DNA of 64,000 bases from Heyndrickxia shackletonii (GTDB lineage: Bacteria; Bacillota; Bacilli; Bacillales; Bacillaceae_C), in assembly GCF_001420715.1 (NCBI RefSeq), contig NZ_LJJC01000015.1:1623-65622 (forward strand). Direction: 5' to 3'. Positions 27,151 through 35,966 of this stretch are shown one piece after another. Numbering within the stretch: the stretch's first letter is position 1; each line of letters starts with the position of its first letter. The translations under genes were made by a program, and so were the position numbers. The notes below the pieces were generated by a model. It ran no database searches. It was not told the DNA's origin and was given only the letters and a program-made list of their open reading frames with translations.

Positions 27151-27348
27151 AAATCTGGCGAAAATCCATTTTACTGCAAAAGGAAAAGGGAGTTACGAGT
27201 TTACAATGAATTTTATTGGGACACAGTTCAAAATTATTCAAGCAAGAAAACGTATAGTGGAATTCCATATAATAAAGTCGCAGTAGATGTTCGCCAAAAA
27301 GGAACAAAAAAAGTAATGACTAAAATACTTACTTTTAAGGTTAAGTAA
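27151..27348 (+). pseudogene. Gene remnant: C-terminal fragment without a start
   Basis: The open stretch ends at TAA 27346. Its last part reads as a plausible basic protein tail (YNEFYWDTVQNYSSKKTYSG, then PYNKVAVDVRQKG and a final TFKVK). No in-frame start or ribosome binding site precedes it. It appears to be the decayed end of a small secreted or phage-like protein gene. The surrounding 26157-27370 region has no intact gene. Confidence 0.3.
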
Positions 27349-27374
27349 GTAATAAAAATTTCTCAACATCATTA

Positions 27375-27403
27375 TTGATATCTAAATGCAGGTATGATAA
27401 AGT
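27375..27403 (+). promoter_or_regulatory. Candidate promoter for the His leader and hisS2
   Basis: TTGATA (27375-27380) is followed after exactly 17 bp by TAAAGT (27398-27403), a reasonable sigma-A promoter. Transcription would start near 27410, leaving a short 5' region before the leader peptide ATG at 27429. Confidence 0.5.
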
Positions 27404-27428
27404 AATGGGAAATTCGAGGTGAAATAAA

Positions 27429-27485
27429 ATGCTGATTTTCAAAAATAGTATTGCATTTTCACAATTCCATCATCATATCAATTAG
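27429..27485 (+). CDS. Candidate histidine leader peptide (18 residues)
   Basis: An 18-codon ORF, MLIFKNSIAFSQFHHHIN, has three consecutive histidine codons (27468-27476) four codons from its stop. GAGGTG precedes the ATG at 7 nt. Downstream come a hairpin that begins at the leader stop codon, a strong terminator and then a histidyl-tRNA synthetase gene. This is the arrangement of ribosome-mediated attenuation, in which stalling at scarce His-tRNA lifts termination. Leader peptides of this kind are the rule in enteric his operons, while Firmicutes usually use T-boxes, so the case is unusual. Short length and the absence of homologue evidence keep the call provisional. Confidence 0.65.
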   Translation: MLIFKNSIAFSQFHHHIN

Positions 27486-27588
27486 CCTTGCTATTCGAAT
27501 TTTTTAATAATCGCAAATAGGAAGGCTATTTCTCATTAAACCGCATGGATTAAGTATAAACACTTAAATCTTGTGCGGTTTTTTTATT
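27483..27588 (+). promoter_or_regulatory. Candidate attenuator: leader hairpin plus terminator
   Basis: Hairpin A pairs TAGCCTT (27483) with AAGGCTA (to 27528), extended by CTATT/AATAG. It is followed by a terminator with AAACCGCA pairing TGCGGTTT, the inner GATTAAGT pairing with ACTTAAATC (one bulge), and a T-run at 27579-27585. No T-box signature (GGTGGNACCGCG) is present. I did not find a convincing antiterminator pairing by eye; TCCAT in the His-codon region can pair with ATGGA in the terminator's 5' arm, but only weakly. Confidence 0.6.
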
Positions 27589-27616
27589 TATTTCTACATT
27601 ATTGGAGGCTGGAAAA

Positions 27617-28897
27617 ATGAAAAAAATGGATTATCAAAATGTAAAGGGAACACAGGATTATTTACCAGTGGCGGAAGAGGTTCGTCGCAAGATTAGAAGG
27701 AATCTGGAGGATGTCTTCATTCAATATGGGTGTCAACCGTTAGAAACGCCAATATTAAATTATGAGGAGCTGCTTGCTTCTAAATATGGCGGCGGGGCTG
27801 AAATATTGGAGGAAATGTATACATTATCAGATAGAGGGAATAGGGACTTAGCATTAAGGTATGATTTAACAATACCATTCGCAAAAGTAGTAGCAATGAA
27901 TCCAACTATTAAAATGCCCTTTAAAAGATATGAGATTGGCAAAGTATTTAGGGATGGTCCAATTAAGACTGGAAGGCTTCGGGAATTTACACAATGTGAT
28001 GTAGATATTGTGGGAGTTCAGACACAGGTAGCAGAAGCAGAGCTAATGATAATGGCACTGGATGCTTTTGATAGATTAAATATGGATGTTACGATTCAAT
28101 ACAATAATCGCAAGCTATTAACCGGTGTGCTCCAAGCTTTTAAGACACCTTTTAATCAAATCAATCGAGTAGTATTAATCCTTGATAAGCTTGAAAAGGT
28201 TGGTTTGGAAGCCGTTGTCTCTGAGCTGGCTGCTCAAGGGCTGCCCACCGAAACGGTTCAGTCGATCAAAGGGTTTTTAACAAATGAAAATAATACGGAC
28301 TATTCCTATTTTGAGAAGTTTGCTGAATTGAATCCGCTCATTCAATCAGGAATAGATGAGCTAAAGGAGCTTGAAACGTATCTAGACTATTTAAAGGTTA
28401 CGAGCAAATGCATCTTTAACCCATTTTTAGCAAGGGGCTTGGAAATATATACAGGTACCATCTATGAAATTTTCATGACGGATAAAACTTTAAAATCCAG
28501 CATTGGCAGCGGAGGAAGATACGATAACGCAATAGGTGGATTATTAGGAACAAACGAAAAGGTTTCAACCGTTGGAATTTCATTTGGTTTAGATGTTATT
28601 TACACTGCCCTATTACAAGCGGACGAAATAAAAAAGAATGCTTCTTCTGTCGATTATTATGTCATTCCGCTTAATGCATGGAAGGAGTCATTATTAGTCG
28701 CGAGGGATTTAAGAAATAAAGGCTTTAAGGTTGAAGTGGAAATGGGCAACAAAAAAATTGGAAAAGCATTGGACAAAGCAAATAGAGATAAAATACGGAA
28801 AGTTATTATTATTGGAGAAGCAGAAGTGCAAAGAAATCAATATAAAGTTAAAGATATGATAACTGGAGAAGAAAAAGCAGAAGCTTTTACCTATTAA
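27617..28897 (+). CDS. hisS: Histidine--tRNA ligase (probable second copy)
   Basis: The 426-residue class II aminoacyl-tRNA synthetase charges tRNA-His. It shows the N-terminal VKGTQDYLP, motif 2 region RYEIGKVFRDG and GRLREFTQCDVDIVG, the histidine-specific ARGLEIYTGTIYEIF (about residues 277-291), motif 3 SIGSGGRYDNAIGG and a C-terminal anticodon-binding domain (about 335-426). The anticodon domain argues against HisZ. The start at ATG 27617 follows GGAGG at 8 nt. The gene stands alone rather than next to aspS, so I infer a second HisRS; the other copy would lie outside the window. It is controlled by the candidate leader above. Confidence 0.88.
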   Translation: MKKMDYQNVKGTQDYLPVAEEVRRKIRRNLEDVFIQYGCQPLETPILNYEELLASKYGGGAEILEEMYTLSDRGNRDLALRYDLTIPFAKVVAMNPTIKMPFKRYEIGKVFRDGPIKTGRLREFTQCDVDIVGVQTQVAEAELMIMALDAFDRLNMDVTIQYNNRKLLTGVLQAFKTPFNQINRVVLILDKLEKVGLEAVVSELAAQGLPTETVQSIKGFLTNENNTDYSYFEKFAELNPLIQSGIDELKELETYLDYLKVTSKCIFNPFLARGLEIYTGTIYEIFMTDKTLKSSIGSGGRYDNAIGGLLGTNEKVSTVGISFGLDVIYTALLQADEIKKNASSVDYYVIPLNAWKESLLVARDLRNKGFKVEVEMGNKKIGKALDKANRDKIRKVIIIGEAEVQRNQYKVKDMITGEEKAEAFTY

Positions 28898-29338
28898 ACG
28901 GACCAAGATTACATTTAATAAGTTTTTGTAAAACGGAAAGAGGAATTTAGGGAATTAAATCGAATAATTCACTGAAAAAAGGTGATTTGTGGCGATAATG
29001 ACTAAGTTCCTCCTCCTTTTCTGAATTATGAATAGTCTTGTGTATAAATTATGGATAAATAACTCAATTGTAGAAAAGTAAATTAAATTCTCGGAAAGAA
29101 ACTTCGTGGATATATCTTGAAAATAAAATTCAAAAAATGGCATAAAATCCCTACGAATTTCTTGAAGAATTAGACAGAATCTATCATAATAGAACAAAAA
29201 GAGATGGAATATTTCTATTTACTGTATGATTCGTAACAAAAATTTGCAAATTTCAATATTTTAGGACAAAAGAATTATTCCATTTTTTCGTATATTAGGG
29301 TTATAATGTAAATATAGTGAAGCTGGGAGTTAAAATTT
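28898..29338. other. Intergenic region without a supportable gene
   Basis: The 440 bp between hisS and the XRE-TPR regulator are AT-rich. I see no gene with a ribosome binding site. A TATAAT at 29302-29307 is the likely -10 of the regulator gene, with TTCCAT 18 bp upstream as a weak -35. Confidence 0.5.
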
Positions 29339-30613
29339 ATGAGCATTGGAACTCGAATCCGTTATTACCGTCTACAAAAGAATTTGTCCTTAGAAGAATT
29401 AGCCAAAGATATTACTACTGTTCCTTACCTTTCATCTATAGAAAACAACGATCATACTCCACCAATTGAACTATTAAGCCAACTTTGCGACAAACTAGAA
29501 ATCCCGTTTATGACTTATCAAAATAATGATCTAGCACAGCTTTTTGAGGAATGGAATCGTTACCTATTGCTAAACGACACACAGAACTCAGACGCTTATT
29601 ATCAAAGAATTAAAGAAAGAATATCTGATAGCAATGATATTTTTGTGGTGATGACCTATAATATTTATCTGATTCGCTACCATTTAATTCATAACGACCT
29701 GGAAGCGGCAAAAACAATCATTGATTTCTTTATTCCATTGCAAAATGATATGCCTGATATTTTAAAGTTCTCCTATCAAAAATATCGGGGGAATTATTTC
29801 TATCTAAAAGGGCAATATCTTGAAGCAGAACCATTCTTTAAGGATGCGAAAAACTATTTAATATCAGTAAAAGAACTTTACAACATTGAAAAGGCTGACC
29901 TTTTTTACATGTATGGCCTTACACTCGGCAGACTTAATAAAAACACTCTATCTATCTTTCATATGGATGAAGCATTGTCCATATTTCAACAATGCTATCA
30001 AATGAGAAGATGTACCGATTGCCACTTAATGCTCGGGGTAATATACCGCCGAATGCAAGACTATAAGGAAGCTGAAAAACATTATAATTTTGCCAGACAG
30101 CTTGCTATTTCATCCAATTATATAGATATCCTCATTAAGGTTGAAAATAACTTAGGATATTTAAAAGCGAAGCTAGGTAAATCAGAGGAAGCAATTGATC
30201 ATTATCTGAAGAGCTTTGAGCAAAGTAATCCTTCTATAAATGAAGATAAAATTAATACAATCATTAATATAATCAAAGAATACCATAAAATTGGCTTTAA
30301 GGAACAAGTTGAGAAGTGGCTCCATGAAGGGCTGGACTTACTTCAATCCAATGAACAATTTACCGAAATATATAAAGAGCAAATGATTGAATTGAGGTTT
30401 TATCAATATATAGTAAATGATTATCCGCCTGGCTTCGAAGATTTTATTTTGAATGAGGCCATTCCATATTTCGAATCTATCAAAATGTATCAAAGAATTG
30501 TACTTCTTGCAAAAACATTAGGAGACTACTATCAAGAAAGAAATGAGTACAAATCAGCCGCTACATCTTTTGCTATTGCAAATTCAGCATATGAAAAAAT
30601 AATTAATTTTTAG
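29339..30613 (+). CDS. XRE-TPR transcriptional regulator of the RRNPP (NprR/PlcR-like) family
   Basis: The 424-residue protein has an N-terminal XRE helix-turn-helix (SIGTRIRYYRLQKNLSLEEL, then TVPYLSSIENND; about residues 2-60). A long array of TPR helices follows (about 95-420), including units such as CHLMLGVIYRRMQDYKEAEK and NNLGYLKAKLGKSEEAIDHY. The length matches NprR (about 420 residues). RRNPP regulators bind an imported signalling peptide in the TPR groove, and their gene is usually followed by the propeptide gene, as here: the next ORF begins 12 nt after this stop codon. Targets are unknown. The start ATG follows GGGAG. Confidence 0.88.
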   Translation: MSIGTRIRYYRLQKNLSLEELAKDITTVPYLSSIENNDHTPPIELLSQLCDKLEIPFMTYQNNDLAQLFEEWNRYLLLNDTQNSDAYYQRIKERISDSNDIFVVMTYNIYLIRYHLIHNDLEAAKTIIDFFIPLQNDMPDILKFSYQKYRGNYFYLKGQYLEAEPFFKDAKNYLISVKELYNIEKADLFYMYGLTLGRLNKNTLSIFHMDEALSIFQQCYQMRRCTDCHLMLGVIYRRMQDYKEAEKHYNFARQLAISSNYIDILIKVENNLGYLKAKLGKSEEAIDHYLKSFEQSNPSINEDKINTIINIIKEYHKIGFKEQVEKWLHEGLDLLQSNEQFTEIYKEQMIELRFYQYIVNDYPPGFEDFILNEAIPYFESIKMYQRIVLLAKTLGDYYQERNEYKSAATSFAIANSAYEKIINF

Positions 30614-30625
30614 GAGGAATCCGAG

Positions 30626-30832
30626 ATGAATTTGAAAAAGGCATTAGTTGGTTGTACATTAACATTTTCTTTAGTTGTTGGAGGTCTGTTTGTAAATGGA
30701 AAAGCACATTCATTTGCAGAACCTATTAATGGAGGAAAAAATGTAAATTCTGTCCATAAATTAGCTGAGGGAGAGAGCTTCCCTCCTATCTTTCCACCAC
30801 CTGTCAAAACTCGATTCATTATTAATGCATAA
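30626..30832 (+). CDS. Candidate secreted signalling propeptide paired with the RRNPP regulator
   Basis: The 68-residue protein has a typical Sec signal peptide: basic MNLKK, hydrophobic core to about residue 22, and a probable cleavage around AHSFA|EP. The exported part ends with a proline-rich segment ESFPPIFPPPV followed by KTRFIINA. Position and size match NprX/Phr/PapR-type propeptides encoded after their receptor. GGAGG overlaps the regulator stop codon, implying translational coupling. The mature signal could be a piece of the FPPIFPPPV stretch or the very C-terminus; I recognise neither as a known pheromone. Alternative: an unrelated small secreted protein. Confidence 0.72.
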   Translation: MNLKKALVGCTLTFSLVVGGLFVNGKAHSFAEPINGGKNVNSVHKLAEGESFPPIFPPPVKTRFIINA

Positions 30833-30844
30833 AAAGAACAAATA

Positions 30845-30925
30845 CGCTAGGGCCGAAGCTCTAGCGTAAGGATTTCGTCGTCACAGCGTGGTAGTTATCC
30901 CCGCTAGCTGATGGTACTTACGGTA
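30845..30925. repeat. Degenerate copy of the dispersed repeat
   Basis: CTCTAGCGTAAGGATTTCGT resembles the 5' part of copy 3 (CTCTAGCGTATGGATTTCGT), while CCCGCTAGCTGATGG matches the fragment at 22240. An ACGCTAG/CTAGCGT hairpin is present. It may serve as the transcript end of the propeptide gene. Confidence 0.55.
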
Positions 30926-30932
30926 ATTTACT

Positions 30933-30974
30933 AAAAAAAAGGGTGCATGTCGGAGCTGACATGCACCCTTTTTT
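30933..30974 (-). terminator. Terminator of the trp operon
   Basis: On the minus strand GGGTGCATGTC-agctcc-GACATGCACCC is followed by TTTTTTT. It overlaps the trpA stop by two bases and is flanked by an A-run, so it may also end plus-strand transcripts. Confidence 0.9.
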
Positions 30975-31764
30975 ATCCCACAACCGGATTGCATTTCGAA
31001 GCCTGAATCAGCTTTTGAATCCCTCCAAGATCATGATGCTGAAATAAATCAATGATCTTGCTTCCGACTACTACCCCATCACAATACTGACCTAATTGTT
31101 TTACATGCTCTGGAGTAGCGACGCCAAATCCGGCCAACACAGGAGATTTAGAAATTGCTTTTAGAGAGGATAAATATTCTCCAATATCATTCTGATAGGA
31201 ATCCCTTGTCCCTGTAATTCCAGCAACCGTGACAGCATAGAGAAAACCTTCTGTTTTGTTTGCTAGTTCTGTTTTTCTCTCCTCCGTGCTTGTAATAGAG
31301 ACCAGCCTAATAAAGGCAATTTCCTCTTTTTCGAGTTCCGAGGACACAAGCTCTTCCTCTTCTAACGGCAAATCGGGAATGATAATCCCATCCACACCTG
31401 CTTTGGTACAATCCTCAGCAAAGCGCTTTACTCCATAAGCAAAGATAGGATTTAAATATGTCATGATTACAATTGGGATATTATATGTTCCTTTAAGCTT
31501 TTGCAGCTCTAGTAAAATAGAAGACAATGTAACTTCTTCCTTCAGTGCGCGAATGCCTGCAGCTTGAATCGTAGGCCCATCGGCAACCGGATCGGAAAAC
31601 GGAATTCCTAGTTCTATTGCTGTTGCCCCTAGTTTTTCTAACAGGTTAATCCTTTCTTCTAAAATGCTTAAACCGCCATCACCAGCCATAATATATGGTA
31701 CAAATGCTTTATCACTATTTTCCTTTACCTTTGCGAAAGCATCCGACAATTTCTTTTTCCCCAT
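30973..31764 (-). CDS. trpA: Tryptophan synthase alpha subunit
   Basis: The 263-residue TIM-barrel enzyme cleaves indole-3-glycerol phosphate to indole and glyceraldehyde-3-phosphate in complex with TrpB. Catalytic acids lie in AIELGIPFSDPVADGPTIQA (Glu about residue 52, Asp about 63). GVDGIIIPDLPLEE and the GFGVATPEHV phosphate-binding loop are conserved. It is the last gene of the operon and starts one base after the trpB stop; the ATG overlaps no other frame. The terminator follows immediately. Confidence 0.97.
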   Translation of the reverse strand: MGKKKLSDAFAKVKENSDKAFVPYIMAGDGGLSILEERINLLEKLGATAIELGIPFSDPVADGPTIQAAGIRALKEEVTLSSILLELQKLKGTYNIPIVIMTYLNPIFAYGVKRFAEDCTKAGVDGIIIPDLPLEEEELVSSELEKEEIAFIRLVSITSTEERKTELANKTEGFLYAVTVAGITGTRDSYQNDIGEYLSSLKAISKSPVLAGFGVATPEHVKQLGQYCDGVVVGSKIIDLFQHHDLGGIQKLIQASKCNPVVG

Positions 31765-31765
31765 A

Positions 31766-32962
31766 TTACTCTCCTCCTATTAAACTCTTAATGGTTTCTA
31801 CATCTTTATCCCCGCGACCTGATAGACAAATAACAAGTGTCTCTTCTTCCGTCATTTCTTTAGCGAGCTTTATACTGTAAGCAACCGCATGGGAGCTCTC
31901 CAGCGCCGGAATAATTCCTTCCGTCCTGGAGAGGATTTCAAATGCCTCTAATGCTTCCTTATCTGTGATGGATGTATAAGTAACTCGACCAATTTCTTTT
32001 AAATAGCTATGTTCTGGTCCAACACCAGGATAATCAAGGCCTGCCGAAATAGAATGGGCTTCCTTCACCTGTCCGTCCTTATCCTGAAGCAAGTATGTCA
32101 TTGTTCCATGTAAAATTCCTTTTTCCCCGTCGGTTAATGCCGCCGCATGTTTGCCTGTTTCAATTCCATCTCCGCCTGCTTCTACACCAAATAGCTTAAC
32201 CTCTGTATCTTTTACAAATGGATAGAACATCCCCATCGAATTACTTCCGCCGCCGACACATGCTACCACCGCATCTGGTAATTTCCCGGTTTGTTCCACG
32301 ATTTGTTTCTTCGTCTCGGATCCAATGACACTTTGAAAATCGCGGACAATTTGCGGAAATGGGTGCGGTCCTACAACAGAACCAATAATATAATGAGTAT
32401 CTGCAACATTACTTACCCAGTAGCGAAATGCTTCGTTCACCGCATCCTTTAAAGTACTGCTTCCTTGGTTAACACTTACGACTTTTGCACCGAGCAATTC
32501 CATTCGAAATACATTCAGCTTTTGTCTGCGAATATCCTCTGCACCCATAAAGACAATACATTCCAACCCAAGCAATGCACATGCTGTCGCAGTTGCCACC
32601 CCATGCTGGCCCGCACCGGTTTCCGCAACAACCTTCCTTTTCCCCATTCTTTTTGTTAATAATGCCTGCCCGATAGCATTATTAATTTTATGGGCACCTG
32701 TATGATTCAGGTCTTCTCTTTTTAAAAAGATTTTCGGACCGCCTAATCGTTTTGATAAATTTTCAGCATAATAGAGAGGTGTTTCGCGGCCGACATATTG
32801 AGTAAGATAGTATTCTAACTCCTTCGTAAATGCTGGATCCTCCATTGCCTCTTTATATGCTAGTTCGAGATCCAGTATTGCAGTCATTAATGTTTCTGGT
32901 ACAAATCTTCCGCCAAACTCACCGTAGCGGCCATTTTCATTTGGATATGTTTTCGAAATCAT
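31766..32962 (-). CDS. trpB: Tryptophan synthase beta subunit
   Basis: This 398-residue PLP enzyme condenses indole with serine to give tryptophan. The PLP lysine lies in [16 protein letters not shown] (about residues 85-100), and the phosphate-binding glycine loop is [14 protein letters not shown] (about 230-243). [14 protein letters not shown] near the N-terminus is typical. It overlaps the trpF stop by 4 bp, indicating translational coupling. Confidence 0.98.
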   Translation of the reverse strand: MISKTYPNENGRYGEFGGRFVPETLMTAILDLELAYKEAMEDPAFTKELEYYLTQYVGRETPLYYAENLSKRLGGPKIFLKREDLNHTGAHKINNAIGQALLTKRMGKRKVVAETGAGQHGVATATACALLGLECIVFMGAEDIRRQKLNVFRMELLGAKVVSVNQGSSTLKDAVNEAFRYWVSNVADTHYIIGSVVGPHPFPQIVRDFQSVIGSETKKQIVEQTGKLPDAVVACVGGGSNSMGMFYPFVKDTEVKLFGVEAGGDGIETGKHAAALTDGEKGILHGTMTYLLQDKDGQVKEAHSISAGLDYPGVGPEHSYLKEIGRVTYTSITDKEALEAFEILSRTEGIIPALESSHAVAYSIKLAKEMTEEETLVICLSGRGDKDVETIKSLIGGE

Positions 32963-33570
32963 TCTTTTCTCTCCTTTAATTGTTGATATGCTAATGTAGC
33001 ATTTCGAACAAAAGATTTTATTTTTTCTGGATCTTTTTCATGATTTGTTTCAACACCACTTGATACATCCACTGCTGCCGGATGTACAGTTAAAATAGCG
33101 TTCTTTACGTTGTGGACGGTAAGACCGCCTGCTAGTATAAGTTTATCTTTTGGCAAATCGAGTATTTCGAGATCCGTCCAGTCGAAAGTTTCCCCGCTGC
33201 CGGCTTTCGGACCGTCGATCAGATAATAATCACAGCTATAGTTATTTATTTGTGTAAAATTTTTACAAGAAAATGCTTTAATGATTGGATATTGCAGACT
33301 TTCAGCAAATTGCGGCGATTCATTTCCATGAAGCTGAATGTAGTCAAGACCAACTTGCGCAACTATTTTGCGAATGGTAGATTGATCTTCATTGACAAAT
33401 ACTCCGACTTTTTTCACATGGCTTGGAATGTGAGCTGCCATTTTTTTCGCTTGCTCAGGCGATATTCGTCTTTTACTTTCCGCAAAAACAAATCCGATAA
33501 AGTCCGCACCTGCATCAACCGCTGCTTTTGCTGCTTCCATCGTTTTAATTCCACAAATTTTCACTCCCAA
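32959..33570 (-). CDS. trpF: Phosphoribosylanthranilate isomerase
   Basis: The 203-residue TIM barrel carries out the Amadori rearrangement of phosphoribosylanthranilate. VKICGIKT at the start holds the catalytic cysteine; VGVFVNE, IQLHGNE, YYLIDGP and VDVSSGVE are family motifs, the last two containing the catalytic aspartate and the phosphate site. Its end overlaps trpB by 4 bp; 13 bp separate it from trpC. Confidence 0.97.
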   Translation of the reverse strand: MGVKICGIKTMEAAKAAVDAGADFIGFVFAESKRRISPEQAKKMAAHIPSHVKKVGVFVNEDQSTIRKIVAQVGLDYIQLHGNESPQFAESLQYPIIKAFSCKNFTQINNYSCDYYLIDGPKAGSGETFDWTDLEILDLPKDKLILAGGLTVHNVKNAILTVHPAAVDVSSGVETNHEKDPEKIKSFVRNATLAYQQLKERKE

Positions 33571-33583
33571 AGAAACACGCCCC

Positions 33584-34360
33584 TTAGTTGAATGCTATTT
33601 TTAAATCCGCTAATGTATCTTTCAAATTATCCGAGCGCATTAAGGTCTCTCCGACTAAAACTCCTTTTACCCCAGCATGCATCATCCTTTCGACATCCTC
33701 CCTATTTCGGATCCCACTTTCCCCAATCAGAAGAATGTCGTCCCTGTCCACCAATTTTGCTAACCTTTCTGTTACGCTTAAATCAACGGTAAATGTTTTT
33801 AAATCCCTATTATTTATTCCAATGATATTAGCTCCTATTTCTAAAGCAATCATCAGCTCCGTTTCATTGTGAACCTCTAAAAGAACCTCCAAATCTTTCG
33901 AATAGGCGTATTCATAAAGCTCACTTAATCGATGCTTCGGTAACGCCGCAGCGATGAGAAGAATCACATTTGCACCATATTCTTTCGCCCGGTCTATTTG
34001 AATTTCTTCAATAATAAAATCTTTACACAATATCGGGAAGTCGACAGCATTTCTTACAGCACCCAAATCCTCGATAGAGCCCTTAAAAAAGGCGGAATCT
34101 GTTAAGACGGAAATGGCTTTTGCACCGTACTTGGCATATGCTTGTGCCTGTTCCACAGGATTAATTCCTACATTTATTTCCCCTTTGGAAGGCGATGCCC
34201 GTTTTATTTCTGCAATTATATTCATGGTCTTCGATTCCATGAAGGTTTGATACATTGATTTCTCCTGCTCAGTTTTTCTTCGGCCGTGCTGTTGATATTG
34301 CTGTTTTAGTAACTGAACCTCTTTTTCTTTTTCGATTAAAATATTGGATAAAAACGACAT
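33584..34360 (-). CDS. trpC: Indole-3-glycerol-phosphate synthase
   Basis: The 258-residue TIM barrel closes the indole ring. Motifs are IIAEIKRASPSKG (catalytic Glu/Lys, about residues 49-61), LCKDFIIEEIQI (catalytic Lys, about 110-121), IIGINNRDLKTF and LLIGESGI. It is a stand-alone enzyme, not fused to TrpF as in enterics. It directly abuts trpD. Confidence 0.97.
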   Translation of the reverse strand: MSFLSNILIEKEKEVQLLKQQYQQHGRRKTEQEKSMYQTFMESKTMNIIAEIKRASPSKGEINVGINPVEQAQAYAKYGAKAISVLTDSAFFKGSIEDLGAVRNAVDFPILCKDFIIEEIQIDRAKEYGANVILLIAAALPKHRLSELYEYAYSKDLEVLLEVHNETELMIALEIGANIIGINNRDLKTFTVDLSVTERLAKLVDRDDILLIGESGIRNREDVERMMHAGVKGVLVGETLMRSDNLKDTLADLKIAFN

Positions 34361-35386
34361 TTAAATCACCTCTTTTGCGAAATGTTTGCTGTACTCGATT
34401 AAATAATCTAATTTTTGCAGAGCAGCTCCGGAATCGATACTTTTTTCAGCTAAGGCAATTCCGTCTTCAATGGAAGATGCCAAACCATTTGCGAAAATAC
34501 CTAACCCGGCGTTAAGAAGCACGGTATCGCGATATGCTCCTTTTACACCTTTTAAAACTTGAAGAAGAATATCGGCATTATCTTTTGAATTTCCGCCGCG
34601 AATTGCTTCATTTTCATATTCGGGTAAACCGACATCACTTGGATTTAAGGTGAAGCTTGTTATTTTTCCTTCCTTTAATAATACGAGATGATTTTCACCA
34701 GATAATGAAGCCTCATCCATAAACCCTGCCCCATTTAAAACAACCGCTCTTTTTCTTCCTAATTGGTGTAAAACCTGTGCCATCATTTCGAGCATATCCC
34801 TTCGATAAATGCCGAGAAGCTGAGTGTCTAATGAAATAGGGTTTGTAAGAGGGCCAATTAAGTTAAAGATCGTCGGGATTTTTAAATCCTTCCTTACCTT
34901 CATGATTCTCTTAATGTTTGGATGTACCTTAGGTGCAAAAAGAAAGGCAATTCCATTCTTATCAAGAATTTCCGCAATTTGATGACGGTCAAAGTTTAAG
35001 GACACCCCTAAATGTTCGAGTACATCCGCACTGCCGGTTTTACTGGAGACACTGCGGTTTCCATGCTTGGCAATTTTGATTCCCGCACCAGCGATGACAA
35101 AAGCAGATGTTGTACTAATATTAAAGCTCCCTGATCCATCGCCACCTGTTCCGCAATTGTCCATAACGGATGGAAATGGCAGTTCGATTTGCAGCGATTT
35201 TTCGCGGATGACTTCTACTAAACCGGCAATTTCTTCAGCTGTTTCCCCCTTTATTTTTAAAGCAGCTAAGAAGGCTCCCATTTCTGAATCCGATATATCC
35301 GTTGAAAATAATTGATTAGCTGCCATTGTCATTTCTTCATAAGACAAGCTTTGGTGCTCCATTACTTTTTCAAGATACGATCTCAT
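34361..35386 (-). CDS. trpD: Anthranilate phosphoribosyltransferase
   Basis: The 341-residue enzyme transfers phosphoribose from PRPP to anthranilate. The PRPP loop DNCGTGGDGSGSFNIST (about residues 77-93) and KHGNRSVSSKTGSADVLEHL (about 104-123) are diagnostic. The N-terminal helical domain includes LKIKGETAEEIAGL. Its start overlaps the trpG end by 17 bp. Confidence 0.97.
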   Translation of the reverse strand: MRSYLEKVMEHQSLSYEEMTMAANQLFSTDISDSEMGAFLAALKIKGETAEEIAGLVEVIREKSLQIELPFPSVMDNCGTGGDGSGSFNISTTSAFVIAGAGIKIAKHGNRSVSSKTGSADVLEHLGVSLNFDRHQIAEILDKNGIAFLFAPKVHPNIKRIMKVRKDLKIPTIFNLIGPLTNPISLDTQLLGIYRRDMLEMMAQVLHQLGRKRAVVLNGAGFMDEASLSGENHLVLLKEGKITSFTLNPSDVGLPEYENEAIRGGNSKDNADILLQVLKGVKGAYRDTVLLNAGLGIFANGLASSIEDGIALAEKSIDSGAALQKLDYLIEYSKHFAKEVI

Positions 35387-35966
35387 TTCTTTGCCCCCTT
35401 ACAACATGTAAAAAATTTTGAATAAGTGCTTTTCCGCATTTTGTGCCAATGGATTCCGGGTGAAACTGAAGCCCGTACAATGGGTAGCGAATATGTTTGA
35501 TTCCCATTACTTCGTTATCGTCCATTGAATTTGCTACCACTTCGATTTCTAAAGGCAAGCTTTGCTCCTCAATCACCAGTGAGTGGTAGCGCATCACTTC
35601 GAGCGGCTGTGACATATATTCGAATAAGCCTTGCCCGGAATGTAAAATCATCGATGTTTTCCCATGCTTAATATTTTCCGCCTGCACGATTGCTGCTCCA
35701 AAGGCTGCCCCAATTGCCTGATGGCCTAAACAAATTCCTAATATCGGAATTTCCCGATAACAGGCTTTTATCAGCTCCATGCATATCCCGGCATTTTCCG
35801 GTACACCTGGGCCAGGAGATAAAATAATCGCTTCCGGCTGGAGTGCTTCGATATCCTCCACCGTTATTTGATCATTCCGTACTACCTGAACATCTTCACC
35901 TAATTCCAGAAAATATTGATATAGGTTATAAGTGAAGGAATCATAGTTATCGATTAACAAGATCAT
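35370..35966 (-). CDS. trpG: Anthranilate synthase component II (glutamine amidotransferase)
   Basis: The 198-residue class I amidotransferase supplies ammonia to TrpE. The catalytic cysteine is in GICLGHQAIG (about residues 76-85) and the His/Glu pair in LQFHPESIGT (about 170-179). DNYDSFTYNL at the N-terminus is typical. In B. subtilis the TrpG function is supplied by pabA in a folate operon; here it lies inside the trp operon, overlapping trpE by 20 bp and trpD by 17 bp. Confidence 0.95.
   Translation of the reverse strand: MILLIDNYDSFTYNLYQYFLELGEDVQVVRNDQITVEDIEALQPEAIILSPGPGVPENAGICMELIKACYREIPILGICLGHQAIGAAFGAAIVQAENIKHGKTSMILHSGQGLFEYMSQPLEVMRYHSLVIEEQSLPLEIEVVANSMDDNEVMGIKHIRYPLYGLQFHPESIGTKCGKALIQNFLHVVRGQRNEIVS

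Noticed and set aside
28955-29197. 80-codon open frame on the minus strand between hisS and the XRE-TPR gene
   Set aside because: No ribosome binding site, AT-rich low-complexity composition (Phe/Ile/Tyr) and no recognisable domain; it looks like chance in AT-rich DNA.
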